From: Yamagishiella unicocca
Lineage: Eukaryota; Chlorophyta; Chlorophyceae; Chlamydomonadales; Volvocaceae
Direction of reading: 5' to 3'
Assembly (NCBI GenBank): GCA_003116995.1
Contig: BDSL01000030.1
Location: forward strand, 434,001-498,000
DNA: 64,000 nucleotides
The translations under genes and the position numbers were made by a program. This document shows, in pieces, positions 20,930 through 34,100 of this stretch (position 1 is its first letter; each line of letters opens with the position of its first letter). The notes under the pieces were generated by a model. It did not search any database, was not told the DNA's origin, and worked only from the letters and a program-made list of their open reading frames with translations.

Positions 20930-21190
20930 CGTTGCGGCGCTTCACTTGTTCGTCGGTTGCTGGGCTGTTAGGTTGGTTGGTGGCCAGTTCCTGATAGGGG
21001 AGCCTCCAGTGCAAATTCCCCCTGGGGTACTGGCTGCTGCTCTGTGTGCCTACGGCCTGTCGATTTGGTGTTCTGGTGGTTTGCCTTTGTTCCGGTGCAT
21101 GTCGGTCTTTGTCTCCTCCGTCTTTCTCAGTGTCAGGCGATGTGCCCGATGGTTCTACCTCTTGGTCTGGAACCCACTGTAACCGTTACA
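20930..21190 (+). mobile_element. Repeat tail ending in the inverted terminal module
   Basis: About 20930-21030 is the reverse complement of about 7673-7785. The rest (GTACTGGCTGCTGCTCTG..) matches the interior of the insert at 7467-7672 in reverse. It ends ..GGAACCCACTGTAACCGTTACA at 21190. It may be the 3' UTR of the adjoining L1 or a separate non-autonomous element. Confidence 0.6.
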
Positions 21191-21890
21191 ACAAGTCTAG
21201 AAGAAACAGCCATGTACTGACACATCGCTGTAAGACTACGCGTACCTCCGCCCATATCTCCGCAGCATCACGCAACTTGCACGTCGCAGTGTGTAGATAG
21301 CTCGGCCGTATCCGGCAAATCTTTCGCCCTCTTCTCTCCAAGAGCCGACGCACGCGCGTCGGTGCCGCGTCCGGCAGCCAGGCGGCCTCTGGAGCGGCAA
21401 ATCCTAGTCTTCAATGGGCTCACCCGCCCTGCACAGCACGCTGTGTGTCGTGACAGGCTAGAGACCTCAGACCTGGCCTCCGTCCGTGGCTTTGCCTGAG
21501 GCCGCCCGGTCCACGAGGAAGAGAAGCTTTGTGCCTTCAGAGGTCACGTAAGGCTGCTATTCGTAAGGCTGAGCTGGAGGGTGTGGGCGCTAAATTGCCG
21601 TGGCACGGACCAAGCAAAGCAATCCGCTTACGTAGGCGATTCCTGTCGATTGGACTAACTTGGTTACACGGGGGAAGCCCGTCTCCATGCGGGATAACTG
21701 ATATCACTGCCTTCACCAACCACTTCTGTTGAGTCGCAGTCCCACTCCGGGCCCCGCCATCCCACGCCATCCTCCACGGCTGCTACGATTTATTACATTA
21801 CATGTCGTACTGGCTCGCGCCAGTAGCATGCGTCCCCCCATAACGGACATCCGTCAAAGGGCGCACTTCAAGAACTAATACTAGAAAATC
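21191..21890. other. No gene recognised
   Basis: Short frames only. The last ~50 bp (about 21840-21890) is probably the 3' UTR of the minus-strand LINE that begins at 21895. Confidence 0.4.
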
Positions 21891-21894
21891 GGGA

Positions 21895-23490
21895 TTATTC
21901 CCTTAATGACTCTGTCCGCGCCCTCTGTATCTGAGCCAAAAGGTTGCCTAGTTTCACCTGATCCCACGTAGTCATCACCACTTGCATATCCTGTCCAGTA
22001 GGGAAATCTACAGCTCGTCTGAGGGGCTCATACACGGGACACTCCATAAGAACATGAAACTCGTCTTCTACCATATCCCCGCGGCACACTCGGCACGTTC
22101 TCTCAACACGTGGCTTACGCGGCCGACGTGCAAAACGACTTACGTCGAGATCCCAACAGCCGAGACGAAAACGCATCAGCGCCGTGTGATGCTTCCGAGG
22201 CATACACGCGCGAAGGTGATCGAGCTTCTTTGTATGCGCGTCGGGGGCATATGCAACGCCCATCCAATTCGAGTAGCGACACATTGTTACGCCCGGCTTC
22301 CCGCGATCACTGTCTCCTGCTGCAAATTCGGGAAAAACCCGCGGATCCATAACAATATCACTCGAGTTCCAATCGAGCAGCAAACGCCGCCTGAACTCCT
22401 CTAGCACCTTGTCAAACGGGATTTCCAACGCGGCTATTGCCTTGGCTTTGTCCACATTACTCAACGTTGCGCTCACATGTTGGCGATAGTCGTACCCAAG
22501 TGCTCCAAGAATCCGCAGCACCTTACCAGCCCAGAAATATTCATGCTCGCTTGACGAGCGATCCGATTCCAACCATGCAAAAATATCCTCCTCTAAGACT
22601 GCCTGTGCGAGCGTCGAGGGCTGCTTACTCAGGCGCTTCCAAAAACCAAACACTTGCTGTGCCCAAAAGTGATGCAAAGGCAGTTGAGAGGACTCTGCGA
22701 AGAGTTGCCTGTTCGGAGGCAAACTAGCGCCAACTACCCTGCGCAAAAAGATCTTCTGTACCTCGACCATTGGATCCGCCAGAGCTCTTTCAAATACACC
22801 TGCCGCACGACCTGTGCTTCGAACCCATTTTCCCCATCTGCCAAGCAGCGCCGCATTCTCCCCCGTCGCTCCTGACCCTCCCCGCTGGTTCCATCTTTGC
22901 CACTCCCTAACCCGCTGTCTACCCTTAGTTCCTAAAACTTCCCAAATAGCGTCTGGTCCCCATACCTCCGCTCCGTACGATAATAAAGGCCTTATTTGGG
23001 CGTCAAAACAGCGTAGCATAAGATCGGGTGCCCATACGCGATTTAATTCTAACTTACGCATTAAAGCAAAAACTCCCCTGCGACCCACATCGCATAGCTC
23101 CATTCGGCACGAGTCGAACGAAAAACCTGATCCATATCGCAGTCCAAGATATCTTGCGCGCTCTTTGACTGGCACCGTCTGGCCCGCATAACGCAACCCT
23201 GCTGCATCACTCAAAAGTGCGTCGTAGGACGTTTGCCTACCGGCGAATACCATCAACTCGCATTTACCCACATTCAAATTCATTCCAAATGCATCACAGA
23301 ATTCCGCTAACCTATCCAACAGGAATTGCATCCGTTCCCGATTCATAGTCATGAGCGTAAGGTCATCCGCGTACAGCAGCTCCGGGACCCCTTTTCCATG
23401 CACGGCTGCTAGCGCTGGCTTGCCGTACGGTGAGGTACGGTGAGGTATGGGGCCCCCTCTTGTCCCGGGCTTGCCCTGGCTTGCGAACAC
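21895..23490 (-). CDS. 5'-truncated LINE reverse transcriptase, 531 aa open frame
   Basis: This is the C-terminal half of a non-LTR retrotransposon RT. The catalytic motif LLYADDLTLM is at about 23345-23375. Next come FGMNLNVGKCELMVF and RYLGLRYG (RT thumb side), FDAQIRPLLSYGAEVWGPDA (a typical post-RT block), and near the end a knuckle CRVCRGDMVEDEFHVLMECP (C-x2-C..H-x4-C). The frame is uninterrupted to the stop at 21895. Upstream of YADD the reading becomes unrelated (GGPIPHRTSPYGKP) over a small GGTACGGTGAGG duplication, so the 5' truncation lies near 23400-23460. The GC content is lower than in the other LINEs here and the knuckle differs, so this is a different family from the L1 at 1-3.8 kb. 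Confidence 0.92.
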   Translation of the reverse strand: MFASQGKPGTRGGPIPHRTSPYGKPALAAVHGKGVPELLYADDLTLMTMNRERMQFLLDRLAEFCDAFGMNLNVGKCELMVFAGRQTSYDALLSDAAGLRYAGQTVPVKERARYLGLRYGSGFSFDSCRMELCDVGRRGVFALMRKLELNRVWAPDLMLRCFDAQIRPLLSYGAEVWGPDAIWEVLGTKGRQRVREWQRWNQRGGSGATGENAALLGRWGKWVRSTGRAAGVFERALADPMVEVQKIFLRRVVGASLPPNRQLFAESSQLPLHHFWAQQVFGFWKRLSKQPSTLAQAVLEEDIFAWLESDRSSSEHEYFWAGKVLRILGALGYDYRQHVSATLSNVDKAKAIAALEIPFDKVLEEFRRRLLLDWNSSDIVMDPRVFPEFAAGDSDRGKPGVTMCRYSNWMGVAYAPDAHTKKLDHLRACMPRKHHTALMRFRLGCWDLDVSRFARRPRKPRVERTCRVCRGDMVEDEFHVLMECPVYEPLRRAVDFPTGQDMQVVMTTWDQVKLGNLLAQIQRARTESLRE

Positions 23491-23800
23491 TGCAACTTAT
23501 CATTATTAGTAATTCGGTTTGGTAATGACAGCTTTGCACATGCATGAATGAGTACAAAGGGTGCTCAGATAGATTAAGATGAGTTCACTCTTAATCGAGT
23601 GAATTCATCCGGATTCCGGAATCCCCTCTTAATGGCCGAGTATGCGTAGCTACGTACGGTATGTTTGGCGATAATAGTTAAAGATTTTGAAACCCTGAAC
23701 TCCTGGGTACTTTCGTTCGACTCGTTCCGTCCCGTACAGAGCCCGCGAAAACCGTTCCGGCTTCCCGCTTCCGGATAATACTTCCCCACGGCTATCAGGC
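23491..23800. other. Low-GC spacer upstream of the ABC transporter gene
   Basis: No coding sequence is seen. There is an imperfect inverted repeat (ATTAAGATGAGTTCACTCTTAATCGA.. type) near 23572-23600. It probably contains upstream promoter sequence of the plus-strand gene. Confidence 0.4.
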
Positions 23801-23810
23801 TGGCACAGCG

Positions 23811-23822
23811 GCATATATACAC
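23811..23822 (+). promoter_or_regulatory. Candidate TATA box of the ABCA-type transporter gene
   Basis: GCATATATACAC lies about 155 bp before the proposed ATG at 23968, which would give a 5' UTR of roughly 120-130 nt. It stands out against the neighbouring composition. Confidence 0.45.
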
Positions 23823-23967
23823 ATAGCAGACAGTTAATACCTATCGTGGTTAGGGTCCAGGCGCCCACAGGCAATTTGGAGGCAATTTATACTGGCAACG
23901 TCGACATTCGCTGTAGCCGGCTTTACGTCACGATGCTATACAGATTTTGATCACAGGCCAAATCAGT

Positions 23968-25128
23968 ATGAGGAACGTGGTGATCGCAGCAGAGCTGCTG
24001 CTGCGGGCAAAACTGCGACGGCAAAAGCTTGTCGCGGCGGAGTTGTTGAGCCCATCCCTTATCATGTGGGTTAAGACTAACATATTATCTTATAAACGTA
24101 ATGACTTTGGCGGAAGCTTATGACCGCACGTTCGCTGGGCGCAGGGTACTCACGTTTGTGCTTGGATGGGCAATCTCCACAACTGATCGTTTCCAGGTGA
24201 CAATCTTACGGTTGGGTTGGTGCCATGCTGCGAACCTCAAACATAAGATCTCATCACATCCAGTCGCCCGCCCCATGGGCGTGTCGGGGTTGCTTGCCAG
24301 CAATGCCGGTGTACAAAGCTCAAGGAAAGAGCATTGGCACCGCCTACCGTCACCTAGGCCCCGATCGACACATGCCCTTGGTCCCTCGTCAAGCTCTTGG
24401 CCCCGGTCCCACATACCACCACCCCCTCAAGCCCTCCAACACAATGCAGCAGCACGCCGTGCTACGCCCTTGCGGGCCCTGCTGGCACCACTAGCCGCGT
24501 GGCCGCGTACAAGCAGTGCCTTCGATGCGCTGGCAGCCCCGCCCTGCCTCTCACTACCCTGCCCCGCTAGCAGCCAGGTTGCACCCCCCCATGTGCTCCA
24601 ACATGCGCCCACAACTATGTGTCCGAAGACGAAGACAATGCGCCGGGTGTGCGTCAACACTCATGTCGTGTAGCCGGTCTTCATGCCACCCGCTGTGTGC
24701 TGAGGTCCCCCCCCTCTCGCCGCCCTTGCTCGTTCGCAGTGACCACATGACAGCTCACATACCCCCCACCCACCCACCCAAAGCCCGCCGACCATACCGC
24801 CCCCTTCCTCGTCGTCTCTCCCGCCGTCCGGCGTGCCCTTACCCCCTCCCCCCCAGGTGTTCTTGTACGCCGACTGCACGCACCAGCTGCTGCGCGCCGA
24901 GTTCGACATCCTGTCCCGCTCCGCCCGGCGGGTGGGCATCCCCACCTGCCTGGCGCCGCTGTCTGCCGCCATGGAGTCGGAGCTGGTGCGGCGGGAGGAC
25001 GACCTGGCCAGGGCGCGGAGGCACGAGGGGTGGCGGCAGGAGCAGGCCCGGCTGGCGCAGCAGCGACAGAAGGAAGCTGACCAGAAGCAGCACCAGGAGC
25101 AACAGCAGCAGCAACAGCAGCAACAGCA

Positions 25129-25159
<31 letters not shown>

Positions 25160-28100
25160 CACCGGCGGCTGCAACAGCAGGAGGGAACAGGGGCCGGAGA
25201 GGGGGGCATGCGTAAGGGGGCCGAGGGCGGCCGCCACGGCGCGGGAAAGAAAGGTGGCAAGCGGCCCTGGCGGCTGAACTGGGGCATGTTGCGGCAAGGG
25301 GACAGCTTGAACGTGACTCGCAGCCCGGGCCTCCACGCTGGCCGCCAGATCGTGATGTCGCTGCTGTCGGCGATGAGGCGGCCCAACGTGCCGGAGGCCC
25401 TGGAGGAGTGCAGGTGGAGGGGGCAGGGGGACAAGGGGGCTCGGGGGGGTACATGAAAGAACCGGCCCGGGGGGGAGGGAAGAGAAGGTTGTCCTAGGCT
25501 GGTGGGCTGGGCGTGCGGGGCAGGGGCCCGGGGGTTCCGGTCTGAAGGGGGTGTATGGCGCCCGGGTGGCTGGCGCCCTGCGCTTGTCCCGGGGTGTGTG
25601 TGAGAGGGGGGGGTTGAGGCGGGGGGGTCGGTGAGGCCTTTGGACTAATCCGGTGGGGTCTAGTCCTGCCCGAGTGGCTGCCGGTAGTGTTGCCAGGGGG
25701 CGGGGGGCTTCTGGCGCCCTGCGGCTATCCGGCACCATCCACCGCCCTGCGCCAACAAACTGCTTACCGATATGCGCAACGCCATCCCCCTAGGGTGCCC
25801 CACCACCCCACCTTGGCCCCACCACCCCACCTTGGCCCCACCACCCCACCTTGGCCCCACCACCCTACCTTGGCCCCACCACCCCACCTTGGCCCCACCA
25901 CCCCACCTTGGCCCCACCACCCCACCTTGGCCCCACCACCCCACCTTGGCCCCATCACCCCTCAGCCCTCCCGCCAACCTCCCTCCCAGGCACACCCCAC
26001 TCACGCTGCACCCACCTGTCCTGCCCGCACAGGTGGCACGATATGGTTGCGACCGCCCTACCGCCCACCGTCATGAACATCATGAACCAGCTGCTGGGGT
26101 ATGGAGTGAGGGAGGGCGGGGAGGTGGTACCGGGGCGCGGGGTTGCCATCTGGGGATGGGCCGGAGTACTTGCAGCGAGGGTGCAGCTGGGGCCTGGGAA
26201 TCGGGGGCCACCGGCCCCGGTGAAGTGTGTTGGCGGGAGGGGGCACGAACGTGGATTGCGGTTGGGCGGTGCGACGAGGTGTGCGGCAGGACGGGAAAGG
26301 GAAGGAGAGGGAAGGAGAGGTGTCAGCTGCTGGGTGCGCGCGGGACGGGGGGGCGAAGCCCGGCAGACCACAACCACCCGTTCCGGCGCAGATCAACGCT
26401 ACGCGGGGTAAGGGCACAAGTGCAACCTTGCTACACGAGGATTAAGCGAAATATGCTAGGGGGAGCGAAGGGGTACGGTGACGGGAGGTAGGGGAGGAGG
26501 GGCGGCAGCAGCCGCGGTGGGCCCGGGAGAGGTGGGTTTGCCGTCCATTGTCCTCCGCCACCCGCCCCTCGCTACCAGCGGCGGCTAAGCAGCTCCCTCC
26601 GTCCGCCATCCGTCCGCCCCTCTCCGCTCCCTGCCCCTCCCAGACCCGCCCCTCTGATGACCTTCGACGAGTGGCTGACGATGAGTGCAACCCTCAACGC
26701 CACACTGGCAGCCGCCGGCAGGAGGGGCACTGTCGAGGTGGGGAGGGGGAAGCGCCGGGGGGGAGAGAAACCCGTTGGGGGGGGGGTGAAGAGGGTGGTA
26801 TTGGGCGCGTTCAGTATGTAAGTGGGGAGCGAGGGCACCCGTGGGATCGACGTAAGGCAGGGTGAGGAAGTAGGGTGGTTGGCGGGATTTGGTTGCGTGC
26901 GCTGATGTGGGGCGCTGATGTACGTGGGCTGGTGTTGGGAGCACAGCTGCCAGCCAGGGCGCACACCGATGCACTGTGGCTGTGGAGCCGCCCCTCCCAC
27001 TGTCTCATGTGATGGCCTTCTTCTCCCCTTCGACCCTCCCTCGACCCGCCCCTCGACCGGGGGAGTCAAAGGAGGGGCGGGTCGAAGAGAGGGTCGAGGC
27101 AGGGTCGAAGAGAGGGTGGAAGGGCTTTCCTCTACCCCCGTGAGACCCAGCGCAGTCCTCCTGTGCGTCAGGGCTCGTCGCCTGCCGTCCGCAGCCCCCC
27201 CATTCCTGATCAGCCCAGCTCCCCTCATGCACCGCCTGACGCCTCGGCCCCGTCCCCCCCCCCCCGCTCTCCCCCCCTCCTCAGTCCATTCTTGAGTTCC
27301 TGATGCCAGTGATGCCGGTGGCTGGGATGCAACCCGGCTGGCTGGCCATGGTGCCCGACACGCCGCAGGTGGGGCCGCGTGTGTGTGTATGGGTGGGTGG
27401 GTGGGTGGGTGGGTGGGTGGGTGGGTGTTACATCATCTGGCCGGGCATGGCGCTGGCCAAGGGCAGCTACCCTGCCCTAAGGGATAGACCGCCGAAGCAA
27501 TCTCCTAGAAGGAGAGGGGCGTGAGGGGCTGCAGTCCCCTCCTGCTCGACCGAGAGTCTGCTCCATCGTGTCCCTTGCAGTAAGTTTTCACTGTGTGTTG
27601 CTGTGGGGTAGGCTGCTGTGGGGCAGGCTGCTGTGGGGCAGGCTGCTGTGGGGCAGGCTGCTGTGGGGCAGGCTGCTGTGGGGCAGGCTGCTGTGGGGCA
27701 GGCTGCTGTGGGGTCTCGACGGGCAGGCCAATCCACATCGCTCCTGTGCCCCTGCACCCAACTAAATACGATCACCCTTGCCTGCGTGGGATCGAAACGG
27801 CGGCTCCCGCTTCCTATCGCCCCCTCCTTCCCTCCCCCATAACGAGGTGCCCTTGTCCCATCCCGTGCTCCCGGCTCGGCCCTATCCTCTATTGTTCCCC
27901 GCCTTCTCCCTCGACGTGCCCTTCTCCCTGGGCTCTTACTTCGTAGCTGGGCAAGTGCGCGGCAGCGCTCCTCGCCACTCCCACCCCACTGTCCCCCGGC
28001 TACTCGCCCTCCGCCCCGCTCCCCCGTCACCCCCCCAACCACCCGCTGGACCGGTCACGCATCAACACGAGTCCCTCCCGTCTGCCTCCCTGGACCCCCC

Positions 28101-31100
28101 CCCCCCTGCCGGCACCAGGTCCGCGCCTTCGCTGCCCATATGTCCGCCACCAGCCACTACTTCGACGATGTCTTCCTGGGGCTGTACGACAGGGTGGAGG
28201 ACGCCATGGACGCAGCCGCGGTGGCCAGGAGCCCGGCGCCACGTGCGGCGGACTCCTGGGGGCCCCGGGGGGGCAGCGGGGGGGCGGAGGCGGCGGGGCC
28301 CGGGGGGGAGCCGCCAGGCGACGGTCAACGGAAGCGGCTGGTGGCGCCGGCCCGGCTGTGGGCGGTGCTGGAGTTCGCTTCCGGCCCCGAGCTGGGTGGC
28401 GGGGTGGACTACGAGATCCGCATGAACGCGATGCACGTGCCCAGCACCTTCACGAAGCTGTCTGCGGTGGGTGTGAGGCCCGGGGGGGGGGTTAAGAGAA
28501 TCCGCGAATTCACGGCCGACAAACCAAGGCGGTGAAGATGGCGGTCCAGAAGAGACGGGAGGCGAGTAGACGGGGCGGAGGCGCTGCTGAATCGTAGTGT
28601 AAGGTGATAAGGCAACGTATTCGAGAAGAAAAGGTGGTATAAAAGCCCCTCGGGGGGGGGGAGGGGCAGAAAACAACCGTTTACTTGGGGCGGGGGAGAG
28701 GGGCTACAGAAAAGAACCGAAAACCAAGGCCTGGGGGGGAGGGAAGGCGAGGGGAGGGTACGGGCAGCGCAGTGTGTTCGCCTCATCATTGCCGGCTGTG
28801 GAGCCGCCGATTGCCGAGGCACATAGCTCACGTGCCAGCCACTGCGCGAGGAAGGTTCTGCCCCCTCTCTCGGCCCCCCAGAGCCCACCCTCGCGGTTCC
28901 CTGACATGGCCCCCGCGGCCCCGCCATCCACCGCTCTGCGGCGCCTGCTTCCACTCGTCTTTGCCCCCGCAACCGCAGCCACTTCACCGCCCCTTCTGAC
29001 CCCGCCACCTCCGTCTCGCCTCCTTGCCCCTGGCGCCTCTACCCTGCACCCTCTCACTGACCAGCCCTTCGCCCTCTTCCCCCCCCAACCGCCTCCCTTC
29101 CACCCCCGCCGCAGCCTGAGTGCAAGACCTGCTCCAGCGACTTCGTGCCGTACGTGGCGTCAGGCTTCCTGAGCTTGCAGGTGGTTGGGCGGTTGGGTTG
29201 GCGGCGTGGCAGGTCTGGCGCAGTGTACGGCAGGGGCCGGCATGGCGGCGTTCTGCCCGACACGGCGCATGTGACAGGGACCTGACCCCCCCTCTCAAAC
29301 CCCCCTCAAACCCCCGCAAATCCCTCTGGGGGGGGCAGCCGAGGGACGGCAGCGGGTTGCCTTCTTGCCAGGCGCAAGCAGACCCCGACCACGACACAGT
29401 CGTACGTCTGTCTCGCATCTGCACGTGGTTCCTGCTGCCAGCGTGTGGGTCATCGCGTTTGCGGTATACACTATGGACGCCGCGCGTGGTATACGGCGGA
29501 GCACGTGATGTCACGTCACGTCACGTCACGGGGCTACGTCTCTCCCTGCCGGCGGTGTATCACCCAGCTGGGGGATTTCGTGCCTACGCACCACGCTGAA
29601 CGCGGGCTCCTCTCTCCTCGCCTCCCCGGACCTGTCCCCCCCTACCCGCTCCCTCCCGATCCCTTGTACGGCAGGCGGCCGTGAGCGGGTACGTGCTGCA
29701 GCTGAACCAGGGCCACGCTGACAGCAGCAGGTCGGATGCCACCGCCTGGCTGCCCGGGGACGATGACAGCGGCGGTGTCGAGGGGGGCATGCCGGGGGGT
29801 GGTGGGTCATCCCACAGCGCCGGCTCCGGCGCAGGCAGGGAGCCGGGCGCCTTCGCCATCTGGTACACCCCCTTCCCCAACATGGGCCAGGAGGTGCGGT
29901 CCAGGGGGCGGGTGTGGTTAAGTGGGTGGAAGGAAGGGTGTGAGGGGAAATCCGTAGGTCGGTGGGATTTCGAGGAAGACCGGTGGGAGGGGGGTGTGGG
30001 GGGAGAGGGGGCGGGGTGAAGCTGGTGGGTGCGCAACGGAGCGATAGGCGGCGGGCTGCACTGCGGTGACCCTGCCCGCCCTCCCTGCAGCGCTCAGCCA
30101 CCCGCGCAGCAACCTCCCTAGCCGTACATCGTACACAGCCAGCCGCGCACAAGTGACCGGCCCCTCCCACCCATCACTCAAGACCCGATAACTCAAGAGT
30201 TTCCACTGGTCCGCCACCTAACCGCAAGCAAGCGCGATTATTGCGGATACCGCCGCGTGTAAGCAGTTACTTTATTTGCGACCATCCGTGCGCTCCCTGC
30301 CCCTCTTTTCTTCGACTACCGTACCGACCTCCTCCCCTCTCCCGCGCCCTCCCCTCGTCCTCCCACGGCTAAGGTCAACGCCTTCTACGAGTACGGCTCT
30401 CCGCTGCTGGGGCTCCTCACCACATGCAGCTTCGCGCTGCCGTTGGCCATGATGGTCAGGTGGGTGCGGGAGGGAGGGAAGGGGTGGAGGTGGGTGCGGG
30501 AGGGGAGGGCAGGAGTTCGGGCATTTGACCCCCGATGTCTCAAAAATGGCAAGTGGTGGCAGCAACAATGTGCGAGGCAGGGCTGCTCCTCCCCTCTGCT
30601 GAGTCGGGTGCTTCTTATCATCCTTCTTGCTCTGCGCCGAACCACCATCTGCGCATGATCTCCCTCCTGGACCCTCGCCTGAAGGTCTCTCCCCCCTCCT
30701 TCCCCCCTCCCGGAACAGAGCCATGGTTTCCCAGCGCCAGTCCGGGCTGCAGCACCTGCTTCACGTGCTGGGGCTGTCGCCGCACCTCTGGCAGGTGGCC
30801 TGGGTGCTGGCGGCGCTGCCGGTGCTGGGAGCCGCCTTCGCGCTGGTGGGAAAGGGGCGCGGGCGCATGGGAGCGGGGCCGGAGGAGCAGCCGACGAAGC
30901 AGCTCGGGAGGTCGTGGGGTTCGGTTCTGTGCGTGAGAGGAAATCCGTAGCTCGGCACTGAAAACTAAAACCGGGCAGGCCGGGGGGCGGGTCCGGGCAG
31001 CCGACTTCCCGCCTCAGCGTCTCCTGCCTGTTGTGTCCCGCCTTCCCCTCTTTGCGGCATGTATATTTTTTGCGGTCTCACCTCTCACCACTCACCTCAA

Positions 31101-34100
31101 CGCAACGTAACCTGCCTCTCCCCTCCCCACGGGCAGGAGGGCTACCTGGCCAGCAGCACGTACCTGCAGCTGGTGGAGCCGGGGCTGCTGGCGGCGGTGA
31201 TGGCGGCGGCTGCGCTGGCCTGCACGACGTGGGGGGTGCTGCTGGGCACGGTGTTCGAAGACGGCAAGGTGGCGTCAACGGGTGAGTCGAGGGGCCCGTC
31301 GGGATGGCGCCTCACAGCCGTGTGGGGTCGGTTGAGTACAGTTGGTGGTTTCGGAGGGGCTGCTGTGTTGCTGGTTGCGGAGCTTCCTTGCTATGTAGGG
31401 CACCGCCCGGCTCCGGAACCCGCAAGCTGAGCACGTTACCTCCCTCCCTGGACCCACGTTCTCGTCCCCCGGTCCGCCTCCCCCCGCCCTCCACACACAC
31501 ACACCCGAACCCTCAGGCAGCTTCGTGGCCACCCTGGTGGCGGGCATGCCTTTCTTCGCGTCGTACAACCTGCGTGAGCTACAGCGGGGGCGGTGTGGAA
31601 ACGCGTGTCGGACACACGGGAGGCAGCAGCAGAGGGACCGGAAGCCTCAGCGGGTCGGGGCTGCAAGGAAAACCCGTGTTCGAAGGAAAACCGTTTAGGA
31701 CAGACGTTTCGAGAGGGGCGGGGCGGGGTAGGGGCAGGTGCTGGCTAACCGACCTGGAACGATGAGGAGGGGGGAGAGTGCCTACACAATCGGCCCGGGG
31801 GGTTGGCGAGGAGAGCCATGGACATGACATAGGATAAGGGCCGGGGTGGGGCACCTGGCCGCCACCGGACTGGCGTGAGGGCCGCCGCAGCTGGTAGGCA
31901 GGGGGATGGTGGGCGGTCAGGTGGGGCGGGACAGCGGCGGGCAGGCCGCTGATGGAACCAACCGACCAGCAGCCGGCAACGCCGCTCGCCCTTGGGTTCC
32001 CCAGACGCAGCTGGCCCCTGCCGGATCCTCGCAACACCGTCTCCTAAACACCCCGCTGCCCCTCCTCTCCCCTCCTCTCCCCCTCAGCCCCCACTCAGCT
32101 GCTGGGCGCCAGAAGGGCCTCCTGCCTGTTGTGGCCCACAGCGCTCTCCACGCTGCTGCAGCGCATGGCCGCGGGCCACCAGCTCCGCAGGTACGGCCCA
32201 GGAACGGTGAACTCGGGCGTACCCGGGCTGCGCTGGGCGACTGCGACCCACGGGTCGCTGTCCGCCCTGGAGCTGCTGGTGTTCCTGCTTCTGGACGCCG
32301 CGCTGTACCTGGCGCTGGCGGCGGCGCTGGCGGGCTGGCGGGGCCGTCAAGCAGGCGGACGCGGCGGCGGGGGGGCGGCCAAGGCGGCGCGGGTCCGCAG
32401 CGGCGGGGCCGGGGCTCTGGAGGTGTCGGGTGTGTCCCACCGGTACCCGGGTGCGGCCGCCAGGACGTTAAGTGACGTCAGCCTGAGTGTGGCGCCCGGT
32501 ACGTGTGGGCTGGAGTGGGGCTCAGGGGACTGGCCGCTGGAGCGGGGCTCAGGCGGTGGTTTTTGAGCCTCCAGGGCCCCCTAGCTGTCCCCCGCGACGT
32601 CCCTCTCCCTCTCACCCTTCCCCGCCATGCCGCCAAGAGAACCCCCACACCCCAGACTGGAGGTTGCGGGCCCCGTCCCCGGCCTCCCCTCACCCCCCCG
32701 TCGCCTCCCTCTCCCTGCTGTCGTGTAATCGGGCTTCCCTCACCCCACCCCACCCCCCGATACCTCGCTGCGCCCCCGCCCGCAGGTGAGGCGGTGGCCC
32801 TGCTGGGCCGCAACGCCGCGGGCAAGACCACGCTGGTGGCCGTGTCGTGCGGCCGGCTGCAACCCAGCCTGGGGGGCTACGTGCGAGTGGGGGACTGCGT
32901 CATGTACGGCGGAGGGGGAGGAGGAGGAGGGGGCGCCTACAGGAACCTGGGATACTGCCCGCAGGGCAACACACTGGTGAGGTGGTGAGGTGGGGGTTTC
33001 GAGGAAGACCCGGTGGGGGTTCGAGAAAGAACCGTGGATGCCCGAAAAACCGTTCTTTTAGGACAGACGTTTTGAGATGCATGCTGGAGAACTGGGTTGG
33101 GAATACTAAAGCCGAAGGTCGTAATATGACCTTTGGCGGCTAAGCTAAAGCGGCTACGGCGAGACGACATGGAGCGAGGACCCCGCGCGACGCACGGAAA
33201 CGTTTCGCAGAACCGGTTTTGGGCGCTAGCAGGAGAACTGGGGGAGTTGGTGAGGGGGGGGTTGAGGGGCAGCCGGGGGGTGGGGTGGTGGGGGGCCGTG
33301 GGATGCACCTGGGCTGACCTGGCGCGTGCATGAGCTGCGCCCTCGTGTCGTCCTTACCCCCACCCCACCCCCACCCCACGCGGATTTCCCTCCCACCCTA
33401 CACCCCACCCTGCCCCAGCTCGCGGACCTGACCGCCCTGGAGCACCTGCAACTGGCGCTGGTGCTGCGAGGCACTGCTAGCCCCTGGCGGCGCCGGGAGC
33501 TGAGGGCCGCGGCGGACCGGCTGGCGGGGCTGGTGTCGCTTCCCCAGGACATGATGCAGGTAGGGGGCGGCGAGGAAACCGAGGAAACACGACACATGAG
33601 ACGGAGGGCAGCGAGGGGGCAGGTGCACAGGGATGAGCGACCACTGTCGGAGGGTTGACGCCTGTTTGTCCAGCGAGCGCTACTCCAGGGAAGGGCAGTG
33701 GTTGGTGATGCGGCCGCCAGCTGACGTGCCCCGTGGGGCCCCTGCCGGCCTGCCTGGTGATCCCTCCACACACACCTCTTAACAGGCTTCCGTTCCTAGC
33801 CAGTCTTCCGAACGGTCAGTTCACAAATCCGCTCTGCCCTTGGCTTGCCGTCGTTGAGACGTGCGCTACGCGCCTCCCGAACTGTGGAAATTCCGTGGAG
33901 TGCGTCTTACCGGTAGATGAACACAACCCAACCTCCCGTCCCCACCTCCCCTACCCCCCGTCGGCGGCCCCGGCTCCCTCCGCGGCCGCCTGCAGGACCT
34001 GAGCCACGAGCTATCCGGCGGATCCAAGCGCAAGCTGCAGCTGGCCATGGCTATGGCGGGGGAGCCCCCCGTGCTGCTGCTGGACGAGGTCACGGCGGGG

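Noticed and set aside
24101..24673. A 190-residue plus-strand frame spanning the start of the ABC transporter
   Set aside because: Only 24145-24196 of it is supported as an exon; the remainder reads as intron with low-information sequence.
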